A stretch of 7,327 bases of DNA, taken from NCBI GenBank assembly GCA_026398835.1, contig JAPLSD010000445.1, forward strand, positions 1 to 7,327, given 5' to 3'. Under the pieces are notes generated by a model. The model was not told the origin of the DNA. It made no database searches and worked only from the letters and a program-made list of their open reading frames with translations. Source of the DNA: Pseudomonas sp. Lineage in GTDB: Bacteria; Pseudomonadota; Gammaproteobacteria; Pseudomonadales; Pseudomonadaceae. Shown here in pieces: positions 1 to 5,595 of this stretch; positions within the stretch are counted from its first letter, which is position 1, and each line of letters begins with the position of its first letter. The position numbers and the translations under genes are program-made.

Positions 1-565
1 CGATTCATAAAAGACTATCCGCGACGCTGACTAAAGGAGCACGAGAACTCGAGACAATCCGTCGAAGCGAGCCACTAAAATGATATCGTCAATTTTTTGA
101 ATTGCGCAAGAGGCAATACTTAATCGCGATAAAAAAATAAAATTTATCGCCATATTTTTGACGATTCGCGCTTTTAAAAATGAGCGCTTGCTGCCGTCAT
201 CAATACCTGTGCCCCGAATAGCCCGCATCCGGGAGCCCATGACTAAGGGGGGGTGGTTTAGCGGCCCGCGATTATCTAGTAAGCCTTGAGTTTACGCACA
301 TGGTTTACGCCGAATGGCAGGTCCATTAACGCTTATCAAGCTGTTCAACACTTGCGTTAGCGGAGGCAAATACTGGACCACACTAAATATCGGATTCCTT
401 ACACGTTTTAGACACTTGTATATATTGCTTTTAAATCAACATGTTGCATTTTATATCGCTAATTGTTTTCGACTATAGGGCCGTAAGTTACTGACTTTGC
501 TGAAAGGAGAGTCTGATACCCCAACAATATCGTTCGTTTTCAGCTCAATTCAGACGCGAGGCTGC
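1..565. other. AT-rich stretch without a recognisable gene
   Basis: This stretch is visibly richer in A and T than the genes to its right and has frequent stops in all frames. The longest open frame is a 69-codon minus-strand frame (31-240), which has no recognisable motif and no Shine-Dalgarno sequence that I can support. I also see no tRNA, rRNA or insertion-sequence end. One clean stem-loop (126-150) is listed separately. The composition contrast with the flanking genes would fit a long intergenic region or an acquired, decayed segment, but which one cannot be told from the window. Confidence 0.5.
126..150. repeat. Perfect 8-bp inverted repeat (AT-rich stem-loop)
   Basis: GCGATAAA (126-133) and TTTATCGC (143-150) are exact reverse complements around a 9-nt A-rich loop, followed on the plus strand by CATATTTTTG. 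It could be a weak bidirectional terminator or a protein-binding palindrome. The stem holds only three G-C pairs, so a strong intrinsic terminator is unlikely. No gene end lies close enough to assign it. Confidence 0.4.
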
Positions 566-735
566 ATGTTCGTACTCGATCAAGGCTACAGCCACATCGC
601 ACCCCGTGGCGACTTTCTCGGGGCACCGCATACTCGCCTGCGTTGGCCTATGCTGCTGACAGCATGACGCTGGCCCGTGAAGCCTTGGGTGGGTTGAGCC
701 ATCTGATCGATGATGATGAGACAGGGCTGATCTAA
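566..735 (+). pseudogene. Possible remnant of a GC-rich gene (two short overlapping frames)
   Basis: Two small plus-strand frames overlap by ATGA at 664-667: a 33-codon frame (566-667) and a 23-codon frame (664-735, stop TAA). The second frame stays open upstream of its ATG. Around and after it, the translation looks protein-like, ending in GGLSHLIDDDETGLI. The base composition switches here from AT-rich to Pseudomonas-like. The ending resembles the GG-x-x-x-LI-x-D-x-x-TGL motif of family 4 glycosyltransferases, where it normally lies well inside the protein, so this would be a fragment. The match is short and could be chance. Other readings are the C-terminus of an unrelated small Pseudomonas protein, or a genuine small gene. 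No Shine-Dalgarno sequence is convincing. Confidence 0.22.
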
Positions 736-759
736 GACTCCTGATCTGTGCTCGTGCTC

Positions 760-1452
760 CTAGTTAATCGTCTCGACCGGGAAACCTTCGGCCTGCATTT
801 TTTTCAACACATCCTGCCAACGTGACAAGCGCTTGGTGTCGCCGACTTTCTTGTTGCCCTTGGCGCCGGGCAACCACAATCCTTCGGCATTAAAGGAGTA
901 GACCGGCAGCAAATCGGTTCGTTGGCTGGCCGGTTTGATCGCATCGATCAGGCTGTCGAGGACCAAGGGTATGGCCTCCGGACTCGAGTAATAGGTCAAC
1001 ACCATGTGCGCCCGATTCAGGCGCAAGGCTTTGACATAGGTGATCCGCAGTTTGTCGCTGGAAACCCCGAGATGGCGCAGGCTGAAGTACTTGGCAATGG
1101 CGTAATCCTCACAATCGCCTGCACCCTTCCATAACGCCTCGATCGGTGTCGCCCAGTAGTCGTCCTGATGCCAAAGATCGATATCTTCTTCATAGCGTAT
1201 TTGCTTGTTGAAGAACTGGTTGACCACCTTGAGCTGTTCCAGCTCACCAACCTGCTTTTGCGTGGCCAATAAACGTTGCCAGGCATCGATCCGTTGCGCC
1301 CCTTCACCCAGCGGCCCGTACAGCGCCTGGGCCCGACGACTGATCAGCGAGAAATCCCAATCGGCCTGCAGACTGCCCAGCAGAACGCCGGCCAATAGCA
1401 CCGCAGAGCAAAGCCAGCACAGGGTCCGTGGGAGGGCTAAACGTACCGCCAA
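760..1452 (-). CDS. lapG: LapG-like periplasmic cysteine protease (bacterial transglutaminase-like)
   Basis: LapG cleaves the N-terminal region of giant surface adhesins such as LapA and so releases cells from biofilms. The inner-membrane c-di-GMP receptor LapD normally holds it back. The sequence shows the family signature: the mature start DWDF, the motif YGPLGE, then a Cys-His-Asp triad in GAGDCEDYA, RAHMVLTYY and VLDSLIDAI. With a start at 1530 the triad is C140, H175 and D192. No ATG start is available in frame. TTG at 1530 would give 256 residues with a long, odd N-terminus. TTG at 1452 gives 230 residues and a textbook signal peptide (basic MAVRLALPR, a hydrophobic core, cleavage after LQA), so I chose it. 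The stop is TAG at 760-762. lapD usually follows lapG in Pseudomonas, but nothing like it is seen downstream. The family call is firm; the start is uncertain. Confidence 0.88.
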   Translation of the reverse strand: MAVRLALPRTLCWLCSAVLLAGVLLGSLQADWDFSLISRRAQALYGPLGEGAQRIDAWQRLLATQKQVGELEQLKVVNQFFNKQIRYEEDIDLWHQDDYWATPIEALWKGAGDCEDYAIAKYFSLRHLGVSSDKLRITYVKALRLNRAHMVLTYYSSPEAIPLVLDSLIDAIKPASQRTDLLPVYSFNAEGLWLPGAKGNKKVGDTKRLSRWQDVLKKMQAEGFPVETIN

Positions 1453-1587
1453 TGCGATGAGTCCAAGGGGGTTGTTGGAAATCGATTGATGGTGAAGGCT
1501 CGATAGGTAAAAGACAATGGCACCGTGCAATCACGGATCATCAGACGCGCTAAGCTTAAGTGAGTGAGCCACGGGGGGAAGGGGTCG

Positions 1588-1612
1588 GCGCAGGAGCTGC
1601 CGAAGGCTGCCA
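1588..1612. repeat. REP-like extragenic palindrome
   Basis: The stretch CGCAGGAGCTGCCGAAGGCT (1589-1608), continuing GCC, closely matches a short extragenic repeat that I recall as common in P. fluorescens-group genomes (GCAGGAGCTGCCGAAGGCTGC). It can fold through the flanking GCAG/CTGC arms. A second small hairpin follows, with arms TGCCA (1608-1612) and TGGCA (1617-1621). The element sits between the divergent lapG and gntR genes, the usual kind of place for such repeats. It is a single copy in this window, so its repeat nature rests on recall rather than on what is seen here. Confidence 0.55.
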
Positions 1613-1667
1613 TTTTTGGCAATCTCGTCCGCGTCGGGAATCTACCTTTAAAGGAACCTCATGCGGT

Positions 1668-1696
1668 TTGACAAGTAATCAGGCAATCATTAGTGT
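1668..1696 (+). promoter_or_regulatory. Sigma70-type promoter for gntR and thioesterase-like gene
   Basis: A perfect -35 box, TTGACA (1668-1673), is followed after exactly 17 bases by TAGTGT (1691-1696) as a moderate -10 box. Transcription would begin near 1702-1704, leaving a leader of about 45 bases before the GTG start at 1748. This placement argues against a TTG start at 1700, which would sit on the transcription start itself. Confidence 0.6.
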
Positions 1697-1698
1697 GC

Positions 1699-1710
1699 AT
1701 TGGATCCAAT
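1699..1710. promoter_or_regulatory. Perfect 12-bp palindrome, candidate GntR/VanR-type operator
   Basis: ATTGGATCCAAT is an exact palindrome lying directly after the -10 box and covering the predicted transcription start. FCD-type GntR regulators bind short palindromes and commonly repress their own promoters by blocking polymerase. I recall the same 12-base sequence as the operator of Caulobacter VanR, itself an FCD-class GntR protein. I infer that the GntR protein encoded just downstream binds here to control itself and the overlapping thioesterase-like gene. I found no second exact copy in the window, so direct control of the biosynthetic operon through this motif is not shown. Confidence 0.6.
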
Positions 1711-1747
1711 TGCCCCACCCATTTTTCAAAAGCAGGGTAGCGTCGTC

Positions 1748-2458
1748 GTGACACAGAAGCCGAACCCCTTGAGCAGTATTCCGGTCAGCGGACCGATACC
1801 CGCCCATCTCGCGCGCTCAGTGATTGAGGAAACCCTGCGCTCGGCCATTCTTGATGGTCGTTTACCGTGTGGAACCGCCCTTCGCCAGCAAGACCTGGCC
1901 GACCTGTTCGGGGTGAGTCGCATGCCGGTGCGTGAGGCATTGCGACAACTCGAAGCGCAATCGTTGCTGCACGTTATCACACACAAAGGTGCCATCGTCG
2001 CGCCCCTGGTTGAGGGCGATGCCGCAGAAACTTACGCGTTGCGTATCCTTCTGGAGTCCGAAGCCCTACGGCTGTCGATTCCCTTGCTCGATGCAGACGA
2101 CTTTGCCAAGGCCGCACGCTGTATTGACACCCTCGAGACCGAAACCGACTACGCCGAGATTGGCACGCTAAACCGCCAGTTCCACATGGCCCTGTACGGC
2201 AAGGCCCCCAACCGTCGACTCCTGAATCTGGTCGAAAACGGTCTGATCGAAGAAGAGCGTTTTCTGCGCTTCAACCTTGAGTCCATGGGCTTGGGAAAAA
2301 TCTCCCAGGACGACCATCGGCAATTGCTTCGAATGGCCGAAGAGCGGGACATCGAGCAGTGTGTAAAGGCACTCGAAAATCACCTCAACCGAGGCGTCGA
2401 AGTCATTACCCGCTACCTGAACGGTCTTGATCCTTTGGGCAAAAAAGCGCCGCAGTGA
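1748..2458 (+). CDS. GntR-family (FCD) transcriptional repressor
   Basis: This is a 236-residue DNA-binding regulator with the two-domain layout of the FadR/VanR branch. The N-terminal winged helix-turn-helix spans about residues 20-85 and includes LRQQDLADLFGVSRMPVREA and the wing HKGAIVAPL. The C-terminal all-helical FCD ligand domain spans about 93-222. His146 (in RQFHMAL), His190 and His212 stand where FCD proteins usually hold a metal, so a carboxylate effector coordinated by metal is likely, but the ligand is unknown. I chose GTG at 1748 because AGGG (1734-1737) lies 10 bases upstream and a good promoter sits at 1668-1696; a TTG at 1700 would fall on the transcription start. The stop overlaps the next gene's GTG (GTGA), suggesting translational coupling. 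Autoregulation through the 1699-1710 palindrome is likely. A role in regulating the downstream signal operon is plausible from position only. Confidence 0.9.
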   Translation: MTQKPNPLSSIPVSGPIPAHLARSVIEETLRSAILDGRLPCGTALRQQDLADLFGVSRMPVREALRQLEAQSLLHVITHKGAIVAPLVEGDAAETYALRILLESEALRLSIPLLDADDFAKAARCIDTLETETDYAEIGTLNRQFHMALYGKAPNRRLLNLVENGLIEEERFLRFNLESMGLGKISQDDHRQLLRMAEERDIEQCVKALENHLNRGVEVITRYLNGLDPLGKKAPQ

Positions 2459-3099
2459 AGCGCGCGGGGAAGACTGTGTACACTCCAAACAGCAAGTGGC
2501 TGACGGTGCTCAACGCCGATCAGCCCACCAACATCCGGTTAATCTGCTTCGCTCAGGAAGGTACCGACACCGAACCGTTCTACAGTTGGGCGGGAGGTCT
2601 GAATGACCACATCGAATTGCTCATCTTCACACTTCCCGGCCATGGTAAACGCCAGGATGAAACGCCCTACTCTGAATGGTCGCCACTGCTCGCGGACTCA
2701 TTCACGGCACTCAAATCTTATCTGTCAGAGCCGCATGCGTTGTTTGGGCATGGACTCGGCGCCATTCTGGCCTATGAACTGGCCAGGTTGAGCGAAGCCC
2801 AGCATCCGGGGCAAACCCGTCATCTGTTCATTTCCGGCTGCCGAAGCCCAGATAACCAGCCTGTATCGTCACGCCTGCACTCACTGCTTTCGTCAAACCG
2901 CAGCCTGAGCGTACCGTTGACCGCCATTTACGGCAGTGAAGATCCGCTCGCCCCGGCTGAAAGCATGGTGAATTGGCGTGAGTTCACCCGCCGCGAATTC
3001 GAACTCATCGAAGTGGCCGGCAACCACCTCTTCATCACGCCTGCGCGGCAACGTCTCTTGCAGATCGTCAACACTCATCTCGGGCTGCTCAGCGAATAA
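2455..3099 (+). CDS. Degenerate type II thioesterase-like protein (alpha/beta hydrolase lacking the Ser nucleophile)
   Basis: Type II thioesterases clear wrongly loaded groups from NRPS and PKS carrier domains. The family pattern is visible: LICFAQEG near the start, TLPGHGKR, FGHGLGAILAYELAR at the nucleophile elbow, LFISGCRSP, then IYGSEDP and VAGNH. Asp163 and His191 of the triad are kept, but the elbow reads G-H-G-L-G instead of G-H-S-x-G, so Gly100 (GGA, 2752-2754) replaces the catalytic Ser. Only about 24 residues separate SGCRSP from IYGSEDP, where active members have a lid segment of some tens of residues. At 214 residues the protein is also short compared with the usual 240-250. It may be a binding or regulatory relative rather than an enzyme. 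GTG at 2455 overlaps the gntR stop; GTG at 2476 has a better Shine-Dalgarno (GGGGAAG, 2466-2472) and may be the real start, giving 207 residues. It is transcribed with gntR and stops before a terminator. Confidence 0.85.
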   Translation: MKRAGKTVYTPNSKWLTVLNADQPTNIRLICFAQEGTDTEPFYSWAGGLNDHIELLIFTLPGHGKRQDETPYSEWSPLLADSFTALKSYLSEPHALFGHGLGAILAYELARLSEAQHPGQTRHLFISGCRSPDNQPVSSRLHSLLSSNRSLSVPLTAIYGSEDPLAPAESMVNWREFTRREFELIEVAGNHLFITPARQRLLQIVNTHLGLLSE

Positions 3100-3120
3100 T
3101 CTGCTGACAAGTCCTTTCGT

Positions 3121-3148
3121 TGCACCCCAGCCCGCGGGGTGCATCTTT
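3121..3148 (+). terminator. Intrinsic terminator after the gntR-thioesterase unit
   Basis: TGCACCCC (3121-3128) and GGGGTGCA (3136-3143) form a perfect 8-bp GC-rich stem with a 7-nt loop, followed by TCTTT. It begins 21 bases after the thioesterase-like stop codon. It would end the gntR transcript, so the biosynthetic operon downstream needs its own promoter. The U-tract is short, which lowers certainty a little. Confidence 0.75.
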
Positions 3149-3425
3149 CAGACCTCTGCATCGGCTCAAGGCTGAGCATCAGTTCCCACTTCCAGTATTC
3201 AAACCACCTTCATCCATGGGTCGGCGATAGCAGCGCCATCCATTTGGGCCCACTCTTGAGTTTGCCGACTAAAAATGGACGAGCGGCGTGCGAATCTACC
3301 CGCACCGCCCTCGCGCAATGGACTAACAGAAGGAGGCTCGCCACAGGAAGGGAAGGATTGGGCTGAGGCCGGCCACCCTCCTACACCATCAAATAATTTC
3401 AACTCACCAACCAGAAAGTTGCTCC

Positions 3426-3455
3426 GAGTGAGGCATTCACTCATTTATTTTAATT
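3426..3455 (+). terminator. Terminator-like hairpin with T-rich tail
   Basis: GAGTGA (3426-3431) and TCACTC (3437-3442) form a perfect 6-bp stem around the 5-nt loop GGCAT, followed by ATTTATTTTAATT. The layout is that of a weak intrinsic terminator on the plus strand, perhaps a second stop for readthrough from the left. It could equally be an operator palindrome. The stem is short and half A-T. Confidence 0.35.
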
Positions 3456-3515
3456 CTGACTTAATTAAGCCGGAAGGAACAACTTCATCCTAATAAAACT
3501 TGAGCCCCTCGTTTT

Positions 3516-3551
3516 ACTGCAACTTCTCGCCCTCAAAAACTGCAACGTGCA
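3516..3551. repeat. Direct repeat ACTGCAAC with an overlapping TGCA-N3-TGCA palindrome
   Basis: ACTGCAAC occurs at 3516-3523 and again at 3539-3546, 23 bases apart, roughly two helical turns. The second copy runs into TGCAACGTGCA (3541-3551), an inverted TGCA pair with a 3-base centre. Same-face spacing upstream of an operon suggests a regulator site, but the motif is short and I recognise no specific protein. Confidence 0.3.
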
Positions 3552-3606
3552 AATAATATAAAAAACACTTGCCCACTACTTGCCTCGTGTATTAATTTTT
3601 CTCCAC

Positions 3607-3637
3607 CGACATGAACTTGCCCAATCAATTCATGTCG
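3607..3637. promoter_or_regulatory. Strong inverted repeat upstream of the biosynthetic operon
   Basis: CGACATGAA (3607-3615) and TTCATGTCG (3629-3637) are exact reverse complements, 9 bp each. TTG (3617-3619) and CAA (3626-3628) extend the stem past a single unpaired C, leaving the 6-nt loop CCCAAT. It has no T-tract, so it is not a normal terminator. It could be an operator for a dimeric regulator or an RNA hairpin in a long leader. It lies about 240 bases before the first start codon. Confidence 0.5.
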
Positions 3638-3639
3638 TC

Positions 3640-3653
3640 GTGATCTGCATCAC
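3640..3653. promoter_or_regulatory. GTGAT-N4-ATCAC palindrome (CRP/FNR-superfamily-like)
   Basis: GTGATCTGCATCAC is a perfect 5+5 inverted repeat with a 4-base centre, three bases after the larger inverted repeat. The core TGAT-N4-ATCA matches that of the FNR/Anr box (TTGAT-N4-ATCAA), with only the outermost base pair changed on each side. An oxygen-responsive regulator would make sense for an operon of O2-using enzymes, but one short site is weak evidence. Confidence 0.3.
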
Positions 3654-3742
3654 TGGCACCGGAAGCTGAATCGCAATCTACAGCCAGGCCTACACGCCAC
3701 GGCGCACAAGGCTTTCAACACTGGTCTTGTCTTGCATAATCA

Positions 3743-3780
3743 GCCTCAACCTTAGAACCCCATCAACTTTTGCTTGAGGC
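3743..3780. repeat. Inverted repeat in the operon leader
   Basis: GCCTCAA (3743-3749) and TTGAGGC (3774-3780) are exact reverse complements separated by 24 bases. If transcription starts upstream, this would form a leader stem about 100 bases before the first start codon. There is no T-tract after it and no known riboswitch pattern. Confidence 0.3.
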
Positions 3781-3785
3781 ACTTG

Positions 3786-3852
3786 TTCGCCCACTGAAAA
3801 GTTATTCACGCTCACCACTACTTATAAAAACATCATTAGTCTTTCGCCCACT
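3786..3852. repeat. Direct repeat TTCGCCCACT, two exact copies before the operon
   Basis: TTCGCCCACT is found at 3786-3795 and 3843-3852, start to start 57 bases. The core GCCCACT also occurs at 3248-3254 and 3571-3577, where it is preceded by TT as in the longer form but without the C. Four copies of a 7-mer in one intergenic region is more than expected by chance. The last exact copy ends 26 bases before the first start codon. The role is unknown; an activator site is one possibility. Confidence 0.4.
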
Positions 3853-3878
3853 TACGCTTAAAAATCAGAGACCACACC

Positions 3879-4655
3879 ATGAAAACAAATAAAGAATTAC
3901 TTAAACTAAAGAAAGCAGAGCTGAGTGCACACCCCATCTTTTCAGAAATAAATTCGCTCCCGATACTTCAGCGCTTTATGGAAACCCATGTGTTCGCCGT
4001 GTGGGATTTCATGTCGCTGACCAAACGCCTGCAACAGGAACTCACCTGCGTCCAGCTGCCATGGCTTCCGCCGCAAGACCCTCAAGCGGCTCGACTGATC
4101 AATGAAATTGTCTTGGGTGAAGAGTCAGATGATCGAGTCGATCGCGGTCACTACAGCCATTTCGAGTTGTATCTGGATGCCATGCGCGAAGTCGGCGCCA
4201 GCACCGCGGCGGTCGAACGCTTCGTGGCGTTGCAACGCGAAGGCGTGAGCTACGACACCGCCCTGCAAAGCGTGGAGGTTGACCCGGCGGCGGCGAATTT
4301 CGTCAGGCACACCCTGCACACGGCGCTGCATGCACCGGGCCATAGCGTTGCCGCAGCGTTTTTGCACGGTCGCGAAAGCGTCATCCCGCAGATGTTCCAA
4401 CGCATCCTCGACGATTGGGGCATCGGCTTCGAACAGGCGCCGACTTTCCGCTACTACCTGGAACGGCATATCGAGGTCGATTCCGAGGACCACGGCCCAG
4501 CTGCGGAAAAACTCCTCGCACGACTGGTCGATGGCGACCCGCAACGCGAAGAGGACGTTTACACAGCCGCCATCGCCGCCGTGCAAAGCCGCATCGCATT
4601 GTGGGACGGCTTGCGCCTGAGCATGGGTGAAACGATCGCCGAGGTGAGCGCATGA
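3879..4655 (+). CDS. mgoB: DUF3050 haem-oxygenase-fold protein (MgoB/PvfA-like)
   Basis: This 258-residue protein resembles the first gene product of the mgo/pvf operons, a DUF3050 protein with a haem-oxygenase-like helical fold. Such folds include non-haem diiron oxygenases. Its exact step in making the diazeniumdiolate-type signal is not certain to me. Conserved-looking clusters carry possible metal ligands: His37 in [11 protein letters not shown], Glu76 and Glu81 in [10 protein letters not shown], His91, His94 and Glu96 in [12 protein letters not shown], His163 and Glu166 in FLHGRESV, and His197, Asp201, Asp204 and His205 in [12 protein letters not shown]. The ATG at 3879 has only a weak AGAG upstream. 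The first dozen codons are AT-rich, which helps translation start. The stop overlaps the next gene by ATGA, so it is the first gene of a coupled operon. The cluster identity, from gene order and neighbours, is firmer than the biochemistry. Confidence 0.85.
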   Translation: MKTNKELLKLKKAELSAHPIFSEINSLPILQRFMETHVFAVWDFMSLTKRLQQELTCVQLPWLPPQDPQAARLINEIVLGEESDDRVDRGHYSHFELYLDAMREVGASTAAVERFVALQREGVSYDTALQSVEVDPAAANFVRHTLHTALHAPGHSVAAAFLHGRESVIPQMFQRILDDWGIGFEQAPTFRYYLERHIEVDSEDHGPAAEKLLARLVDGDPQREEDVYTAAIAAVQSRIALWDGLRLSMGETIAEVSA

Positions 4656-5581
4656 ATGCCGCCGACTACCAATCCTTCGCCGAGGCCTGGGAAAGCCGGG
4701 CAACCATCCGCACCCGCCCACGGCGCATGGTTGAGAACGACGACAAGCTGATCTATCCCCTGAGCCGGCAACCCTTGGTCCTGGGCGAAACCTTTTTGCG
4801 CGAATGTCCTGAGCAGCGGGATTTTGCCTTGGTGCAGACGCTCTACAAGTTCATCAATGATGTGGTGATCTTCGAAACCGAAATCGTCGACAAAACAGCA
4901 CGCAGCATCGCCAAAAATCGCTTCGCCGTGCCCTTCCCATTCGCCTGTCGGTATGACGCCATGACCGTGGTGGTGGATGAGGATTACCACGCGCTGGTGG
5001 CGATGGACTTCATGCAGCAGACCATCGCCATGACCGGCATCACGCCGATAGAACTGCCCCGTGAAATCGAATTGAGCCGGGCGATTCCAGCGGCATTGGC
5101 GCTGGCGCCGGAACATCTGCGCGCCGCCGTGGAGCTGATTTGCGTGGCGATTGCCGAGAACACCGTAACCAACGATGTCGCGGCATTCGCCAAGGACGAC
5201 ACAGTCAAGCAATCGATCAAAGGACTGATGGCCGACCACCTGCTCGACGAGGGTCGCCACTCCGGGTTCTGGGCACGGCTGGTGCGGATCTACTGGCATG
5301 GCGCAAGCGACGCCGATCGCCAAAGCATCGCGCACATTTTGCCGGTGTTCATCGCCCACTACCTGACCAACGACATCCAGAAAGCCTTCGACTTTCAGTT
5401 GATCGAGCACTTGCAGCTCAGCGACGCCGCAAGGCTGGCACTCAAGAACGAAGTATCCGGGCTGGCCTTCCCGATCAATCGTCATCACCCGCTAGTCGCC
5501 AACATCGTGCGGTTTTTCCGCAGCAGTTCGTTGCTGGAGTCGCCGTGCGTCCAGGACGCCCTGAGCGACTACCTGGTCTAA
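4652..5581 (+). CDS. mgoC: AurF-like diiron N-oxygenase (MgoC/PvfB-like)
   Basis: This is a 309-residue cytoplasmic enzyme of the p-aminobenzoate N-oxygenase (AurF) family. In the pvf and ham systems it oxidises the nitrogen of an amino acid handled by the partner NRPS. All seven ligands expected from AurF are visible: Glu75, Glu110 and His113 (EDYH), Glu169 (AENTVTND), and His196, Glu200 and His203 (HLLDEGRH). The intervals between them match AurF as I remember it, apart from a one-residue difference between His113 and Glu169, so the diiron site should be intact. The ATG overlaps the mgoB stop (ATGA) and has GAGGTGA (4641-4647) four bases upstream. The stop is 14 bases before the NRPS start. 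The substrate is inferred from cluster similarity, leucine or valine being most likely. A long open frame exists on the opposite strand (4559-5488) but is a codon-bias shadow. Confidence 0.92.
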   Translation: MNAADYQSFAEAWESRATIRTRPRRMVENDDKLIYPLSRQPLVLGETFLRECPEQRDFALVQTLYKFINDVVIFETEIVDKTARSIAKNRFAVPFPFACRYDAMTVVVDEDYHALVAMDFMQQTIAMTGITPIELPREIELSRAIPAALALAPEHLRAAVELICVAIAENTVTNDVAAFAKDDTVKQSIKGLMADHLLDEGRHSGFWARLVRIYWHGASDADRQSIAHILPVFIAHYLTNDIQKAFDFQLIEHLQLSDAARLALKNEVSGLAFPINRHHPLVANIVRFFRSSSLLESPCVQDALSDYLV

Positions 5582-5595
5582 CCGAGGAGAACATC

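Larger units (their letters stand above)
3149..3878. other. Long intergenic and leader region before the biosynthetic operon
   Basis: About 730 bases carry no convincing gene. The first third is GC-rich and has open frames on both strands (for example 3275-3493 plus and 3199-3444 minus) with no known motif. From about 3400 the sequence turns AT-rich, as expected for a promoter region. Weak promoter candidates are TTGCCC (3569-3574) with TTAATT (3592-3597) at 17-base spacing, and a lone TTATAA -10-like box at 3822-3827. Neither is strong, which would suit an activated promoter. No GGA motif overlaps the ribosome-binding region of the first operon gene, so direct RsmA/RsmE blocking of that start is not evident. 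The individual repeats and palindromes are listed separately. Confidence 0.55.

Noticed and set aside
31..240. 69-codon minus-strand frame in the AT-rich left end
   Set aside because: Composition and residue pattern do not look protein-like, no motif is seen, and a stem-loop lies inside it.
1453..1530. Extended lapG N-terminus from TTG 1530
   Set aside because: It would bury the signal peptide behind about 26 extra residues and has no clear ribosome-binding site. It is not excluded, only less likely.
1700..1747. Longer gntR start at TTG 1700
   Set aside because: It falls on the predicted transcription start and inside the operator palindrome, and has no Shine-Dalgarno sequence. GTG at 1748 has AGGG at good spacing.
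3199..3493. Short overlapping open frames on both strands in the intergenic region
   Set aside because: They have no Shine-Dalgarno support and no known motif, and both strands are equally open, which points to composition rather than coding.
4559..5488. 309-codon open frame on the minus strand opposite the N-oxygenase
   Set aside because: It mirrors the GC-rich third positions of the real gene, shows no domain motif, and lies opposite a gene with every catalytic ligand in place.
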